Origin: Smittia aterrima
Lineage: Eukaryota; Arthropoda; Insecta; Diptera; Chironomidae
Assembly: GCA_033063855.1 (NCBI GenBank)
Contig: CP093831.1
Span: 19,468,001-19,532,000 of the forward strand
Direction: 5' to 3'
Length of the DNA: 64,000 nt
Part shown: positions 11,219-23,629 of the stretch, piece after piece
Layout of the letters: every line of letters starts with the position of its first letter
Numbering within the stretch: the first letter of the stretch is position 1
Translations under genes and position numbers: made by a program
Notes under the pieces: generated by a model
The model's database searches: none
Told to the model about the DNA's origin: nothing
The model's input: the letters and a program-made list of their open reading frames with translations, nothing else

Positions 11219-14200
11219 ATGAAGTACACATTCGTTCTGTTATGTTTCCTTTTGCTGGGACCCCTTCACGTAAGTAAAACGATTTATCATGTGGTGAACA
11301 CGCCCACATTCTGTCTGAGGATCGATATGAAGCCAAGGGTCAACAGGTCGCTGATATTAATTTAAAATAAAGCACAATCGCGCCAATGACCCTCAACTTG
11401 AACCATGAGTTATTCAAATTCTTCTTCTCCGTTTCTCTTTTCAATGCAGAAAAATAAAATGAATTTCGATTAACGTTCACGCAAAGGCGAGTCGCATAGA
11501 TCGTCATGATCAAAATTGGAAAGAAGTCGTGACGATCAATTTCCATTAAATCTCTCGAGTTACATATTCTCATCGTGAAGTGATATGCTCAGTAGTCTTA
11601 TTGATGATATCGGATGCTGATAGCGATTAAAAGAAAGCACTAAAAGTCTTGTTACACACATTCTTCTCTTCAGCTTTCTCGCTTGCATTTCATTTCTTGT
11701 AAAGTGAAGAATCAACATGCAAGAAGAAAGACATCGAAAGAAATCAATTGAAAGTCAAAGATCTTCACTTCTGAACGTTCAATCACTCGCCTCTTTTTAC
11801 GATTAAGATGTTGCACAACTGACGAATGCAACCAACTCCGACCCATATTCAAAAAGACTTGGGGAAATTTCTATAAATTACTGCTCCATGAATGAGAAAC
11901 ACACACGCAGAGTCGTTGGAATTGTTTTTTTTTTCGGCGAAGTTTTGCGCAAACAAGAAAAGAATCGAAAGAAAGCAACAAACTCAAAAGCTCTTGCGGC
12001 ATGTTTCGACTCTTATTTTTGGTTGTTCCATTTTATTGGCAACTCTCATGTATGATTGGCAATTAATTCTCGTCTTTTTCTCTTTTACTTGCTGCCTCAA
12101 TTTCCTAAGTGACCGATATTTTGTTCCCTTCGACGAGGTGGACTGTTGTTGATTGGTTTTGGCACTACATTTAGACCGACTTCAATTCGGATTAATGTCG
12201 CGAGATAGACGAAAAGTGAAATTTTATCATTCACTTGCTGTTGTTTGAGTAAAAATCAATTTTCGATTTCAACGGAAATGTTTAATCAAATCATTCGAGG
12301 ACCACCGCTGAAGTCGTTTATTATCTTGTTCATCAAAATGATTCTGCGTCAAGTGTCGATGGGACTTTGAAAAAATCGTTAAGTTCTTTATGAGTTTAAA
12401 TGTTTCCTGCGGCGTCCGCCACATGTTTCCAATTCGCTTTTCATTTGAATCGAGGGAAAAGTTTCAAACAATAATTATTTAGATATCGGTTCCAATAATC
12501 GCAGCTCTCTCGTCTTATTAAGTCAATGGCTGTACATACGGCTCTAAAGATCTGATTTTATTGCAAGCATTTTTCATTAAAGTTTAAATTATGCTCGGCA
12601 ACGTTTATCCTGTTATTTCTTCTATGGATTCGCTGCTGATTACGATGGAGTGATAAAAGCAAACACTAATTTCACAATATTTAGTGTTTTTTGATGTGAG
12701 AACGCTTCCAATTACCGTCAATCGCCTATTAGCAGCAAATTGAGCTGCTGCGAAATTGAAAATCGTTATCATCGCGGTCACTTACTTTCGACCCATTTGG
12801 GTCACGAGAGCAGAAATTGAAATTTAACGCGTTCAAAATGAAAAGTCAGACCGCAATAAACAATGTGACAAGCATAATTAATCTCTAAGCGGCAGTGATG
12901 ATGAACGTAGGAAAAATGCTCTAAATCCATTTTCAGTCTTAATGATTTTACTCGGACCAGTGGAATTCGCTAAGAGCGGAGCGGAGCACATGTCGAGAAG
13001 AAGAAAGTAAATACTCACGACTTACAAAGCAAGACACGAGGCAAGTGGTTGGTGATTTCATTCAACAATGTTTCTGATTCAACAAAGTCACTGTCTCACT
13101 CTCTAATGCACGCACTGGCCGTCAATAATTCTGAGAAATATGAAGATTGAAAGCTTTCAACTCGATTAAGTGTTGGGTGTATTCGTCAGTTATGTGACGA
13201 TAATTTTTAATAGTTTTTCGTATTTGAATTTTGAATTCGTTTTCGTAGAACGTAAAACTCACAAGTTCTCATGCCACTGTGTACTTAACTAAGTGAGCGA
13301 AATTTCTTTGAGATTATATTTCTATAGTTTCAAAGACATTTCTTTTATGTTAGATAAAATTGCGACAAAATCTCCGGCGAGGAAAGGCCTCACCTAACTC
13401 AGCAGGCTGCTATCTATCCTATTAAATTTTATTTTCTGCTGCATCATTCCATTGTAATCATATCGCGCGTAAAGAATAATGTGCTTTGAAACTCTTCCCA
13501 ACTTAAACAACACGCAAGACTCTTTCATATCATTAAATCAGCAGTGAAAATTTCATTTTTTAAAGTTCCCGAAAAATGAGCTGAGAAGAAAGATTGTTTA
13601 ATACTGAGTGCCATGGGCAATTCATTCAATGGATTTCTCATAAAATCTCGCCCGAGAACAGTTCACGATAATTATACACACAATTCTTCCAGTCGACACA
13701 CGATCGTTTGTGTTGTTTTTCGCGAGAGTTTTACTTTTTATGAGAAAGGTTTGGGCGAAGAAGTTAACGCGCTATTTCGGGTACTCGTGATCGCTTTTTT
13801 TATTTGGCGGATGGTGGCTGAATGATTAACGATTGATTTTAGTAGGGCAAAGTTTTTATTTTGCTTTTCGGCAACGAGTTCCACTCATTTGCCAATCTTT
13901 ATTTTACGCTTCATCAATGGAATCTCAATTTTTGTTTCAATCGACGAGCGCTCATGTCTATTTTCAATCCAAATATTGACGGAGACCTGCCGATAAAATC
14001 TCTTTTTTTATATTTAATACGTGATCCAAAGTCGCGCCCTAGACCACAGCCGTGGATGCAAATTACTTTCGATTCTTGGTCAATTAGCATAATTTCATTA
14101 TGTTTGAATACGGAGCCTTTTGTGGTTCGGTGGCAAACGTGTGAGAGCAAGCGATGTGTTGAGAGCTCACGTATGTGGGTCAACGCTGAGGAATGCCCAA

Positions 14201-17200
14201 GCACGTAAAATTCAAATATTTAGAATATCGAACTTCGATGGAGTTAAGGCTGCGAAGAGAAAAATATATAATATGCATCATAATTAACATAGTTGAGAAA
14301 ATATTTCTCGCTCTCCTCACTCGCTGCTTGACCGATAATCGAAAACAAATATTTTTTAACATTAACTGACGGTGTCACCTTCTTTGCTTTGCTGTCTAAC
14401 AGCGCATGAAGAATTTTCATTTGCCCGCTCGTTCAGTGAGAATCATGTAGGGATTTATAAATAAAAACCTAGCGGCATTTGTTGCGGTCAGAAAGTTTCA
14501 GTATTTTATAACCAAATTGCTAAATATTTTGTGATAACTATCTTCTTATGAAAATCCCTAAAATTTATTTTAAATCTCTAAGTCTAACCTCGTACATCGC
14601 AATCGAATCGAAGTCACTTGAAGCATTTTAAACGATTGTTTCCTTTACACGTGCTCATAAGATAAAAACCTTTCCATCAGCAATTTTCCATCTACGGGCG
14701 CAATACTTTTGCCACAGCTGCACGAGTAAAGGCTGAGAAGAGAAAAATCTTGATGAAAACTTTCTTCAGACTTACTTTGTCTCTCTTGTTTTCCCATCCG
14801 TGATTATTCGCTTTGTCCAACTTTGTCCGACAAGCCGATGACTTACATTCCAATGCATATTTTAAGTCTCCAATTGAATCCAATCGAACCATATTGCCAT
14901 CGACTGACTCGTTTGGAGACGAGTTTGAGATTTGTTTGATGAAACGTATTTTTTTTTGCTTCCAAGAATTCTCAATTTCCATTTTGCGCGACTGATTTTC
15001 CCTTTTCTTCAAGTCGCATCGATCTTTCTCGCCACCATATGGCATTTGTTACGGATCTTTTGCTGATGAACGAACACGCTTTCGACTGCAGCTAAAAAGA
15101 TATCTAGGATGAGAAAGCATTAAAACTGAGTGATGGACATTAATTTCTCAAGTCAAACAAACGCGACCTCACGATAACATCTCATAGCTTCCCCTCCGTT
15201 CCCGTCTTGCATTGTTCAACGTTCTTCTAGTCTTTTCTTAAGAGAAGACAAAAATTCCAAATTTATGCAAATGCCTTGGTCGCTGCTGAAAAGTTTCTCT
15301 CCATTGAGAATTATGATGCCTCTTCATTCATGGGCACATCAAATAAGTATTATCATCAACGTCATAAACATGAAATATATATTTAGCGTCATGGGAATAT
15401 CAACAACGTCTTTACGACTTTCTCATATAAATCTGTTCTAACTTTCTCTTATGGCACGTTTTCGTTTATTGCAGTGGTCAGCGGCTGACGACGTGGAGGT
15501 CGTCAAATCAGTTGCGTCAGAAGACATGGAAAAACGAGACGAAGAAACCGATCAAGTTGCTTTAGAGACAGTCGAGCAAGAACAACGAGTGCATCCGCCG
15601 CCATCTCACATTGTTCAAAGTAATTTCTGACAAATGATCATTTAAGATTTAAATAAAAAATATTTTTGTAGGTATGCCAAAGCATGGAATCGGTTTAGGA
15701 CAGCCCTTTGGTCCTCCAACTCCCCCTCATATGGCTTATCATGGACCGCCGCCACCACTCCCATCCTCTCAACACGCTATTCTTCATCATGGACCAAAAC
15801 GAGTGCCAATCAATCACGGACCAAAGATTGTCAGTCACAATGGACCTATTCACAGCAATCACGGACCTCACCCCAATCACATTCCACAGCAACAACACGC
15901 AGCCGCATCGGATATTTCTGAGAAACTCTATGGAGCACCATTAAGTGGAAATGACTTGTGGTCAGCGCCAGTTCCAGACATGCCCAAAATTGTATCTCTT
16001 GATGTGAAATGCGAAAAGCAGGGAATGAAAGTCTTTCTTCAGTTCGATAAGCCGTTTTACGGTATTGTATTCTCCAAAGGCCATTACAGTAACACCAACT
16101 GTGTTCATTTACCGGCAAGTTTGGGGCGAACGTCAGCTCAGTTTGATATCGGAATTCATGCTTGTGGAACAGCTGGGAACACTGAAAATGGAAATTATGG
16201 TTACGAGTCCGGCTCTGGAAATTATTTCGAGAACATTATCGTCATTCAATATGACCCACAAGTTCAGGAGGTTTGGGATCAAGCGAGAAAATTGCGTTGC
16301 ACTTGGCACGATCAATACGAGAAGAGTGTCACTTTCAGACCATTCCCCGTTGACATGTTGGATGTTGTTCGAGCTGATTTCGCTGGTGACAATGTTGGCT
16401 GTTGGATGCAAATTCAAGTGGGTAAAGGTCCATGGGCTTCAGAAGTCTCTGGGTTGGTGAAGATCGGACAAACAATGACAATGGTTCTTGCAATTAAAGA
16501 TGATGATGCAAAGTTCGACATGCTTGTAAGAAATTGTATGGCTCATGATGGAAAACGGGCACCAATCCAACTTGTTGACCAACGTGGTTGCGTGACGAGA
16601 CCAAAGATTATGAGTAAGTTCGTTAAAATCAAGAACTTTGGAAACAGCGCTTCGGTTCTTTCCTATGCTCACTTCCAAGCTTTCAAGTTCCCCGATTCGA
16701 TGGAAGTTCATTTCCAGTGTACAATTCAAATCTGTCGCTATCAATGTCCCGATCAATGTTCTGATCACACAGCAGCTGCTTCTGAAGGACACGTTCAACA
16801 TCTCAGCGTTGGACCAGAGTCGCAATACGGACCACCTCCACCAGCTCAAAGCCATGGTACATTGGATCATTACTTAAATGCAGTGAGAAAACGAGACGAA
16901 CGTCGTGTCCGTAAAACTCGATCGACTGACCAGACAGAAGAACAAGTTGGACTTAATAAAGTCATCAGAGTTGTATCGTCTGGCGATCTTACTTTCCCCA
17001 TCGCCGACCAACTCAACGGAACTAATCAAGAGACAATGGTGTTCCCAGCACGCGAAGACGGCCTTATCTGCATGACTACGCCTGGTTTCACAATCACTCT
17101 TGTCGTTCTTCTGGGCATTCTCGTTGCTTCATGTCTGACTTCAGCTTTTCTCTGCATTCGAACAAAGCCATTCTCGCTTTCGGCGAAAGAAAAAGCTCTT

Positions 17201-17305
17201 GCTTATCCAACAGTGACGCTTCCGACGCCATCGATCAGCACTATCCAACAACACAACAGCGTTAGAGTGACTCCGCAGAAGAAGAAAATTGGCTTTTATT
17301 CATAA
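11219..17305 (+). CDS. ZP-domain transmembrane protein, dusky/miniature/dusky-like class
   Basis: Coding exons 11219-11269, 15475-15619 and 15672-17305 give 609 aa. Exon 1 encodes only the signal peptide (MKYTFVLLCFLLLGPLH) and is separated by a 4.2-kb intron. Residues about 67-150 are rich in Pro, His and Gly with repeated HGP motifs. The ZP domain spans about 174-427 and has the conserved blocks VWDQARKLRC, GDNVGCWMQIQVGKGPW and GQTMTMVLAIKDD plus the paired cysteines. A dibasic furin-type region (RKRDERRVRKTR) lies near 471-482. One membrane helix follows at about 537-561, with a roughly 48-residue cytoplasmic tail. Family members anchor and shape apical extracellular matrix and cuticle in wing, bristle and denticle cells. 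The ZP core is closest in memory to dusky-like/dusky/miniature; I cannot separate these three without alignment. It converges on a second ZP gene. An AATAAA lies at 18476. Confidence 0.93.
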
Positions 17306-19207
17306 AGTTAAACACGAATCTACTTAATTTAGAATGCAGTGGAATCTTTCAAGAAGATAACTTTCGAAGTTTTAATTTGAAAACTTCAACTGCAATAGCT
17401 TTAGAACGAAATAGCTGACTAAGACTTGATTAATTTATTTATGACTTCATTTCTCTTCGCATAACGACTGTGTCCGTGAGAGACGTTAGACATTAAATCG
17501 GCTCCCACCCGCTTATAGCTCGGATGGAAATGAAAACTGTCATTGTGGTGGGTAAAATATTGCTTCTTCGTTCTGTATCGTCAAATCCGATTCTTTATTT
17601 TTGGAATTGCGTGAATCCTTGAGAAATCCTGACTGAAATGAAATCATTTCAAAACATTTTAATTTATTTTAATGATCGCTTAGAGTGTGTGGTGGATTAT
17701 AATCCGATGGAAACTTTCAATGTTTATTTCGTTCGGGGCGAACACGACGAGATTGAGTTCTCAATCACCTCGATTGCTCGCGGATATTCAGAAAGATTGA
17801 AAGTTTCTCTTGATTGGGAAGCATATCGGAACTTCAATTGATTCACACACTTGCAGAGTAAATATTTTAATTCTTTCTTCACTTATTATCGTATAACAAG
17901 CGCAACTAATATGTAGAAGACATGTACCACTTATTTAATACGTTACTTTTATGATGATTTATACAGCATCTCTCCAAGTATCACTCACTCCATCTCTCTC
18001 ACTCTAGTTTGTAATTAAACCTTTGGAATGATGTTCGTTCAATTGAACAGAAGAAAACTTGGAAAACAGGCTTTCATTAGAGAAACTGATCGTTTTCAAA
18101 TCGCTTTGCGAGCCTAATTGTAATGACTTGACGACAGTGAGAGCTTTCAGGTCCCGAAATAACTTTCGAATTCATGAACTAGCAATTCCAAATATTCTTC
18201 TGCAAAAAAAATATCTAAAAGCAACACTTCGAACCGGGTAACGATTAGATTTTAATTTATTCATAAGTTTCAATCTAATTCCAAACTAATTCAGTTTCTT
18301 TTAAGAAACTTTCTTCAGATTAAACCATTCGCAGAAATTATTTAAAATTTGTTAATTTTATTTTGATTGTTGAAGTTTGAAAGAGATTTTATTGAAATAT
18401 TGTTACACGTCAAATCTAAAAGACTTTAAATTGGGTAACAAATCAAATGTAATCTGAATATCAGAAATATGAGCGAATAAAACTGTTTGAGAAAAAAAAG
18501 CTAACTAAATGTTTAATTTTTCAGGATTTTTTTTCATGAAAATTTCTGAAAGACATTGAATAAAATCGAAATATTTAAGTTTCATTTATTTTTATTTCAG
18601 ATTTTCCATAAAAAATGAAGTAGATAAATTACAAAATTCTTAAACTCGATGAATTGTTTAATGATTCCATTGTTTACTGATGAGTTCGTTTGATTAAATT
18701 TGCTAAATGGGCTAAGAGAGATAGTTTCAATGAAAAGTTTCACAAAATTTTTTAGTTGTCCGAACAATTAATGACTAAAGCACTTGCTTTACGGTCAACG
18801 ATGATTAATCGTTTGAACAAAATCAAATTTCAGCTTCCGTTGTGAGCGGAAAAGAGTCGAACGAATAAATGAAAAACTAAAATTAATGTTGGAAGAGTTT
18901 GGAGATTGTTGCACTAAGCGAATACTCGCTCAATTAAATTATATAAATTAATTGACGATTTTAGTTCGAAAAATATTTTAAACAATAATTTCATCGGGGG
19001 ACGGCTTCGATATTCCTTAATCGCTAACAAAATATTTATTTAAAATAAGATATAAATTATTGCACAAAAATACAAATTGTTCATCAATTCATCGTCTTCA
19101 TTCCTATTCATCTTTCTCTGACTTCCTCGTCGTTCTTCGCTCCGTCATTCCATCTTATTTGGTAATTGTTCAACTTCTCAAGATGTTTCCAATCTTCTTC
19201 ACGGTTT
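17306..19207. other. 3' UTRs and intergenic DNA between two convergent ZP genes
   Basis: No coding sequence is supported. An AATAAA at 18476-18481 (plus strand) can end the first ZP transcript. TTTATT at 19035-19040 (AATAAA on the minus strand) can end the second. Several short open frames on the plus strand, such as 17638-17841, show no family features. Confidence 0.6.
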
Positions 19208-22200
19208 CTACTGACGAGTTTCTATTTGTCTTGAGCTTGAAGACGTCGACGGCGTCGGATCAACGGGAGTCATTGGAGGATGTTTCAATCGAAACAGTCT
19301 CATTGTCATCCAATTGGCTAATGTGTGATGCATTGGACTTGAAGTGGCTTGTTGATGAGCGAGTGCATCTTTTTGAAGCTGATAACGATAAAGCAGTGAT
19401 CCTGCGACAAGAGATGCGATAATCGTCGCCGATATCACCAAAATAAAGAGAATGCTGAAGCCTTGGACTGGCATGCAAATTCCATAGACGACATCATCTG
19501 GAAGCTGTCCTTGGAAAACTGTAACAGACTCTTGTTTTGTGTCTGGACTAAAAGCCAAATCTGCTTCAGAAATAACGTCATATAGTCCACTGACTCCAAC
19601 ATCAGCGCTTCTCGCATTACGATTTGTTACTTTAACTGATCGTTTTGTTCGTTTTCGGTAGGAGACTTGATGTTGCTTGTTCTCTTTCTCCAACTCTTCG
19701 AGATCCAAAGCACGTGGACCAGCCATAGGAAGACCAACTCGACTCTGCGCATATTGAAGTTGTCGTGGGCCTTGTGGGAATTTCTCGTCTTCCATTTTCG
19801 ATTGCAGTTCTTGAGGCGGTGGACCTTGACGTTGTTGCTTCGAATGTTGAGGTGAAAGACTTGGTTTCTGAAGCATTTCCTTAACAGGCTTTTTCTGCTG
19901 TGAGAACAAAGATTCAATATCTTCCATATCGCTCTCAACACGATCGCTCTCAACATCGTGTTGGAAAACAGGGGCTGGCTTTTTGCTGTCTCGGCTTTTC
20001 GGAGCTTTGTGAATGATGTCGTCGTAAAAAATGTCGTGATCATGGTTGTGTTCTTCTTCGTCTTCGGACTCACTCAACGAGTTGTCTTGATGTTCATTCT
20101 CAGACGGTCCCACGAGTGTATCTTTTCGGTCTAGCAAACCCTCGTGAGAAGATCCGCCCAACAAACTGTTGCCAATGTTTCCAGGCGTTCCTGTTGTTTG
20201 ACAATGGTCAAGGCATCCATGCCGACAAATCTCGACTTTACATTTTATGTGAACACTTAGAGCATCAGGGAACTTGAATGCGTGGAAGAATGCGTAAGTG
20301 ATAACTGAGGCTCGCTCGTCGGGTGCTCGAGCTTTTAAGAATTTCGAAATCATTTTTGGACGAAGAACACAACCGAACTCGTCAGAAAGCTTAATTACAT
20401 GTCCAGCACCATCGGAAGCCGCACATGATTTTACCCTCATATCGAATTCACCTAAAATTATTTTCTTAATTGTCTTCATCTCTGTGTAAAGATATTTAAT
20501 TAAATAAAATACCTCGGAAGTCATTAATTGCGACGACGAGAGTTAGGGTTGAGCCCAATGGAACGATTCCGCTAACAGGCGGAGCCCACGGGCCTTTGCC
20601 ATGCTGAATCTCCATCCAACAATCGACATTATCACCTGCAAACAAGAAAGAGAAAAGAAATGAAATCAATGAACAAATAAAATTTCTGGTGAATTCGAAT
20701 TTTACCTCTGAAATCAAGTTGAATCACATCCAAGTCAGCAATCACCATCGGCGGTTTTGAAGCCGTTTTCTCGTAATCGTTAAACCATTCGCATCGTAAT
20801 CGTTTCGCTTCGTCCCAAACTTCCAGTAAGTCTTTATCGTATTGAACCACGACCTGGAAAAATTGAAACAAAGTTGCGGAATGAAAAGGTGAAAAAGTTA
20901 ATCGAATCAATAAATTGACGAGATTATTTATTTGTAGAATATCGCGATTGTTTGAGCGGCGAATGAGTCTCGAAAACAAATTATAAGGTTTACCGTATTC
21001 TCATAGAACTGTCCATTCAAGTCCGGTTTCGTGCCACAACGAGAGTAAGCGATGCGGAATGAGTGGAATGTCTTTCCAGTCGATGGTGGAACATAAATGC
21101 AACGCGGATCACTGTGCTGACCTATAATGAAAATAACAAAGTATTTGTTTAATCAAGAGCATTCAGATAAAACTTCATTACCTTTCGAGCTAACGATTCC
21201 TTCGAATGGTTGAGAGAAAGTCATATGAACGTCCATGTGATCCTTGGCGCACATCACCTCGAGTGAAACTATATTTGGCATCCCATTTGGCCGCTCCGTG
21301 GGCCATAATTCGTTTGCGCCTCTTACTAGATTTAACTGCGAAGAGAAACGCGTCTTAATTCACTTGGTAAATTCAATCCGCAACATAAATTTTTATGAAT
21401 TGAGTAAGATGAGGATTTATTTTATTGATTTAATAAATACTTCATGGCGAAGACTTCAGGTGGAGTCGGGAGAGATTTATTTGATCTTTTCATGTTCTTC
21501 TTGTTGCGGTGTAACCAATTTGCGAATGTTTTTTTTCCGCACAATGCGAATCATCGACAAGTCCCCATAAATTGAGTCGGGCGGTTCATGAAAAGCAATA
21601 GCAGTCAATAAAGCTTTCTTAGTTAAGATTGGATTTTAAGATGCGCGCTCGCGTGGCTCATGAATTGAGTTGAATGGCCGCTTCTCGCGAACAATGATAA
21701 TAACTCATTAAGCGGCACATGTGGCAAACTCAGCCCATGTTCCAATTAATCATTTCTTGCTCTCTTTTAATCAATTTGTTCGTTACCGTTTCAATCATGA
21801 GAGCATTGAGTAGCCTTTTGCACACGCCGAGGAGAAAAGTTCAAAAAAGATACATTCAACAAACTTGATCGAATTGAAATTTCGTTGAATCGAAGACACC
21901 AGACCGCAACACACAATTGCATTGTTCTCACTGCGATCGAGCAAGGGAAGCATAAAATCGAGTTGTCTTCGAATTGATTTATGAAGCGGTATCATTAAGG
22001 TGCAACATATTCGATTTTAATTGCCACTTGTTCTTTCCAGGCCTCGCATATCATAACACCGATCTCTGTATCGGATTGCTTTCTTCCGATGGCTATCGCT
22101 GTGCATAAGAGCGACAAGGGGGGCATCGTTATACGGGACGAATATAAGTTACGTCAAATTATCACTGTTGATTGATCTGAATGTTTTATTGATTTTGGGA

Positions 22201-23629
22201 TTTGGAGCGTTCATAGGTCGAGTCACATTATTTTGAAATTAAAAGCGACTTAATTTTTGATGCTCTCTGAAAAGCTTCTTTGCCTTGAAATTCATTTCAA
22301 TTTCCCAGCGATAAATCTTTTTCTTCTCCAATTAATAGCTTGCTTCGGCTCATTTCGTTTTAATGTGTAAATGCGATCAAACGAAGATGAAATTGCTTTA
22401 TTAAATATCGATCCGCATCCCAAATCAGACAATAAATCTAATCAAAAGCCAATGGCGCAAAGCGTGAAGAATTGGCTGGCGGAAAAAACCGTTTTGACAC
22501 AGTTTCGCTGATGAATTCTCCCCGAAATTGTGGCTTATGAGTTTTCACTAGACGAGAAGGAAACGGTAAAACTTTTACTTATTCTCTACATTTCACTGAT
22601 CGGCTAAATTAGTATTTCAATGAGCTTCTCGCTCTCGCTTCATGCACTTCTTATAATTCCAATGAAATTAATTATCTCGCTCGTAGCTTATAAATTCACA
22701 TGTGAGCTCATTAGCCGTCGACGATCGGGAAGAAAATTTTTTAACGAATAATTGACCGTAGTTTGATGCGTAAAGTTCTGTTTCGGCTTGAAAATTAAAA
22801 TTGAATTCGCTTTGCCTCACAAAATCAACAAGCTGTGTATGTTGACATAGAAAGTTGTTGAGTTTTCATTTCGCTTTTCAAGCTTCTCATGAGATTTCTA
22901 TGATTTTCTTCTCGTCGCTTCTCGTTGACTCGTCTGCATGTAATTATCAATGATTTATTTAGCATTACTTATGCGCACAAGTGCTGGAATGTTCACGATG
23001 CATTAATCATTAAAGTTTATTCGCTTTTTACAGTTGACTTTAAATTAATGAGCAAGCAGACAGCGACTGTTTAATTATTAGAATTATGCAAAGAGAGTGC
23101 GGCAAAGAGATAAAACAAATTAATTTGCCGAGTTGACATGAATGACATGGAAAGAATGAAAAGTGATTCGAAGCGATGAATGCGAAAATCTTTCCACCGA
23201 AAACAAAAAACCAGAACGAGTTTGGGTTGTGTTGAAAGATGTCAACATGTCAGCTTCAACTTCAAGATAATTACCGACGTCTGTTTATCCGAGTTAGACA
23301 CTCGCAACTTTTCTTTTCTTGGTGCTTCAAAACAGGCTTTCTGAATCACCCAAAGGAGAGTTTTTCAATAAAATCGAAAGTCCGATTCAAAAGCTTGCGG
23401 ATTCCATTAAAAGTTGAAACCTAATGAGAACATTAGCGAAAGTAAATCCGGACGAGAAGTCGTTGATCGGGTTTGGATTAACATAAAGTTGTTTTAGCAG
23501 CGACAAGTTGGGCGGGAAACTTCTTACAGTTGTTGAGTTAGGACCTACCTTAAAACTTAATGATACAACTAATGTGATGACGAGTAGGTCCCACCGTAGT
23601 CTCGTAGGACCCTTCACTGAGCTCCACAT
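19208..23629 (-). CDS. Second ZP-domain transmembrane protein, insect cuticle class
   Basis: Exons in transcript order: 23629-23549, 21335-21182, 21121-20994, 20853-20706, 20635-20513 and 20451-19208, giving 625 aa. The first exon (MWSSVKGPTRLRWDLLVITL then VVSLSFK) is a signal peptide with a strong GTAGGT donor. It is 2.2 kb away but joins in phase 0 to the ZP exon. The ZP domain covers about 51-295, with the blocks EVWDEAKRLRCEWFNDYEK, GDNVDCWMEIQHGKGPW and SCAASDG and regular cysteines. An acidic, His- and Gln-rich linker follows, then a furin site (RKRTKRS, about 477) and a membrane helix (about 542-565). The tail is Ser/Thr-rich. It probably builds apical matrix with the convergent neighbour. 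In Drosophila, miniature and dusky are adjacent ZP genes, so this pair may correspond to them, but that is inference. The first exon is the least certain part. Confidence 0.88.

Noticed and set aside
13861..14208. 115-codon plus-strand ORF with an overlapping 96-codon antisense ORF
   Set aside because: It lies in the ZP intron and open frames on both strands indicate a locally stop-poor stretch rather than a gene; no family features.
14692..15045. 117-codon minus-strand ORF inside the first large intron of the plus-strand ZP gene
   Set aside because: No signal peptide, domain, splice partner or recognisable motif; Lys-rich composition fits antisense AT-rich intron.
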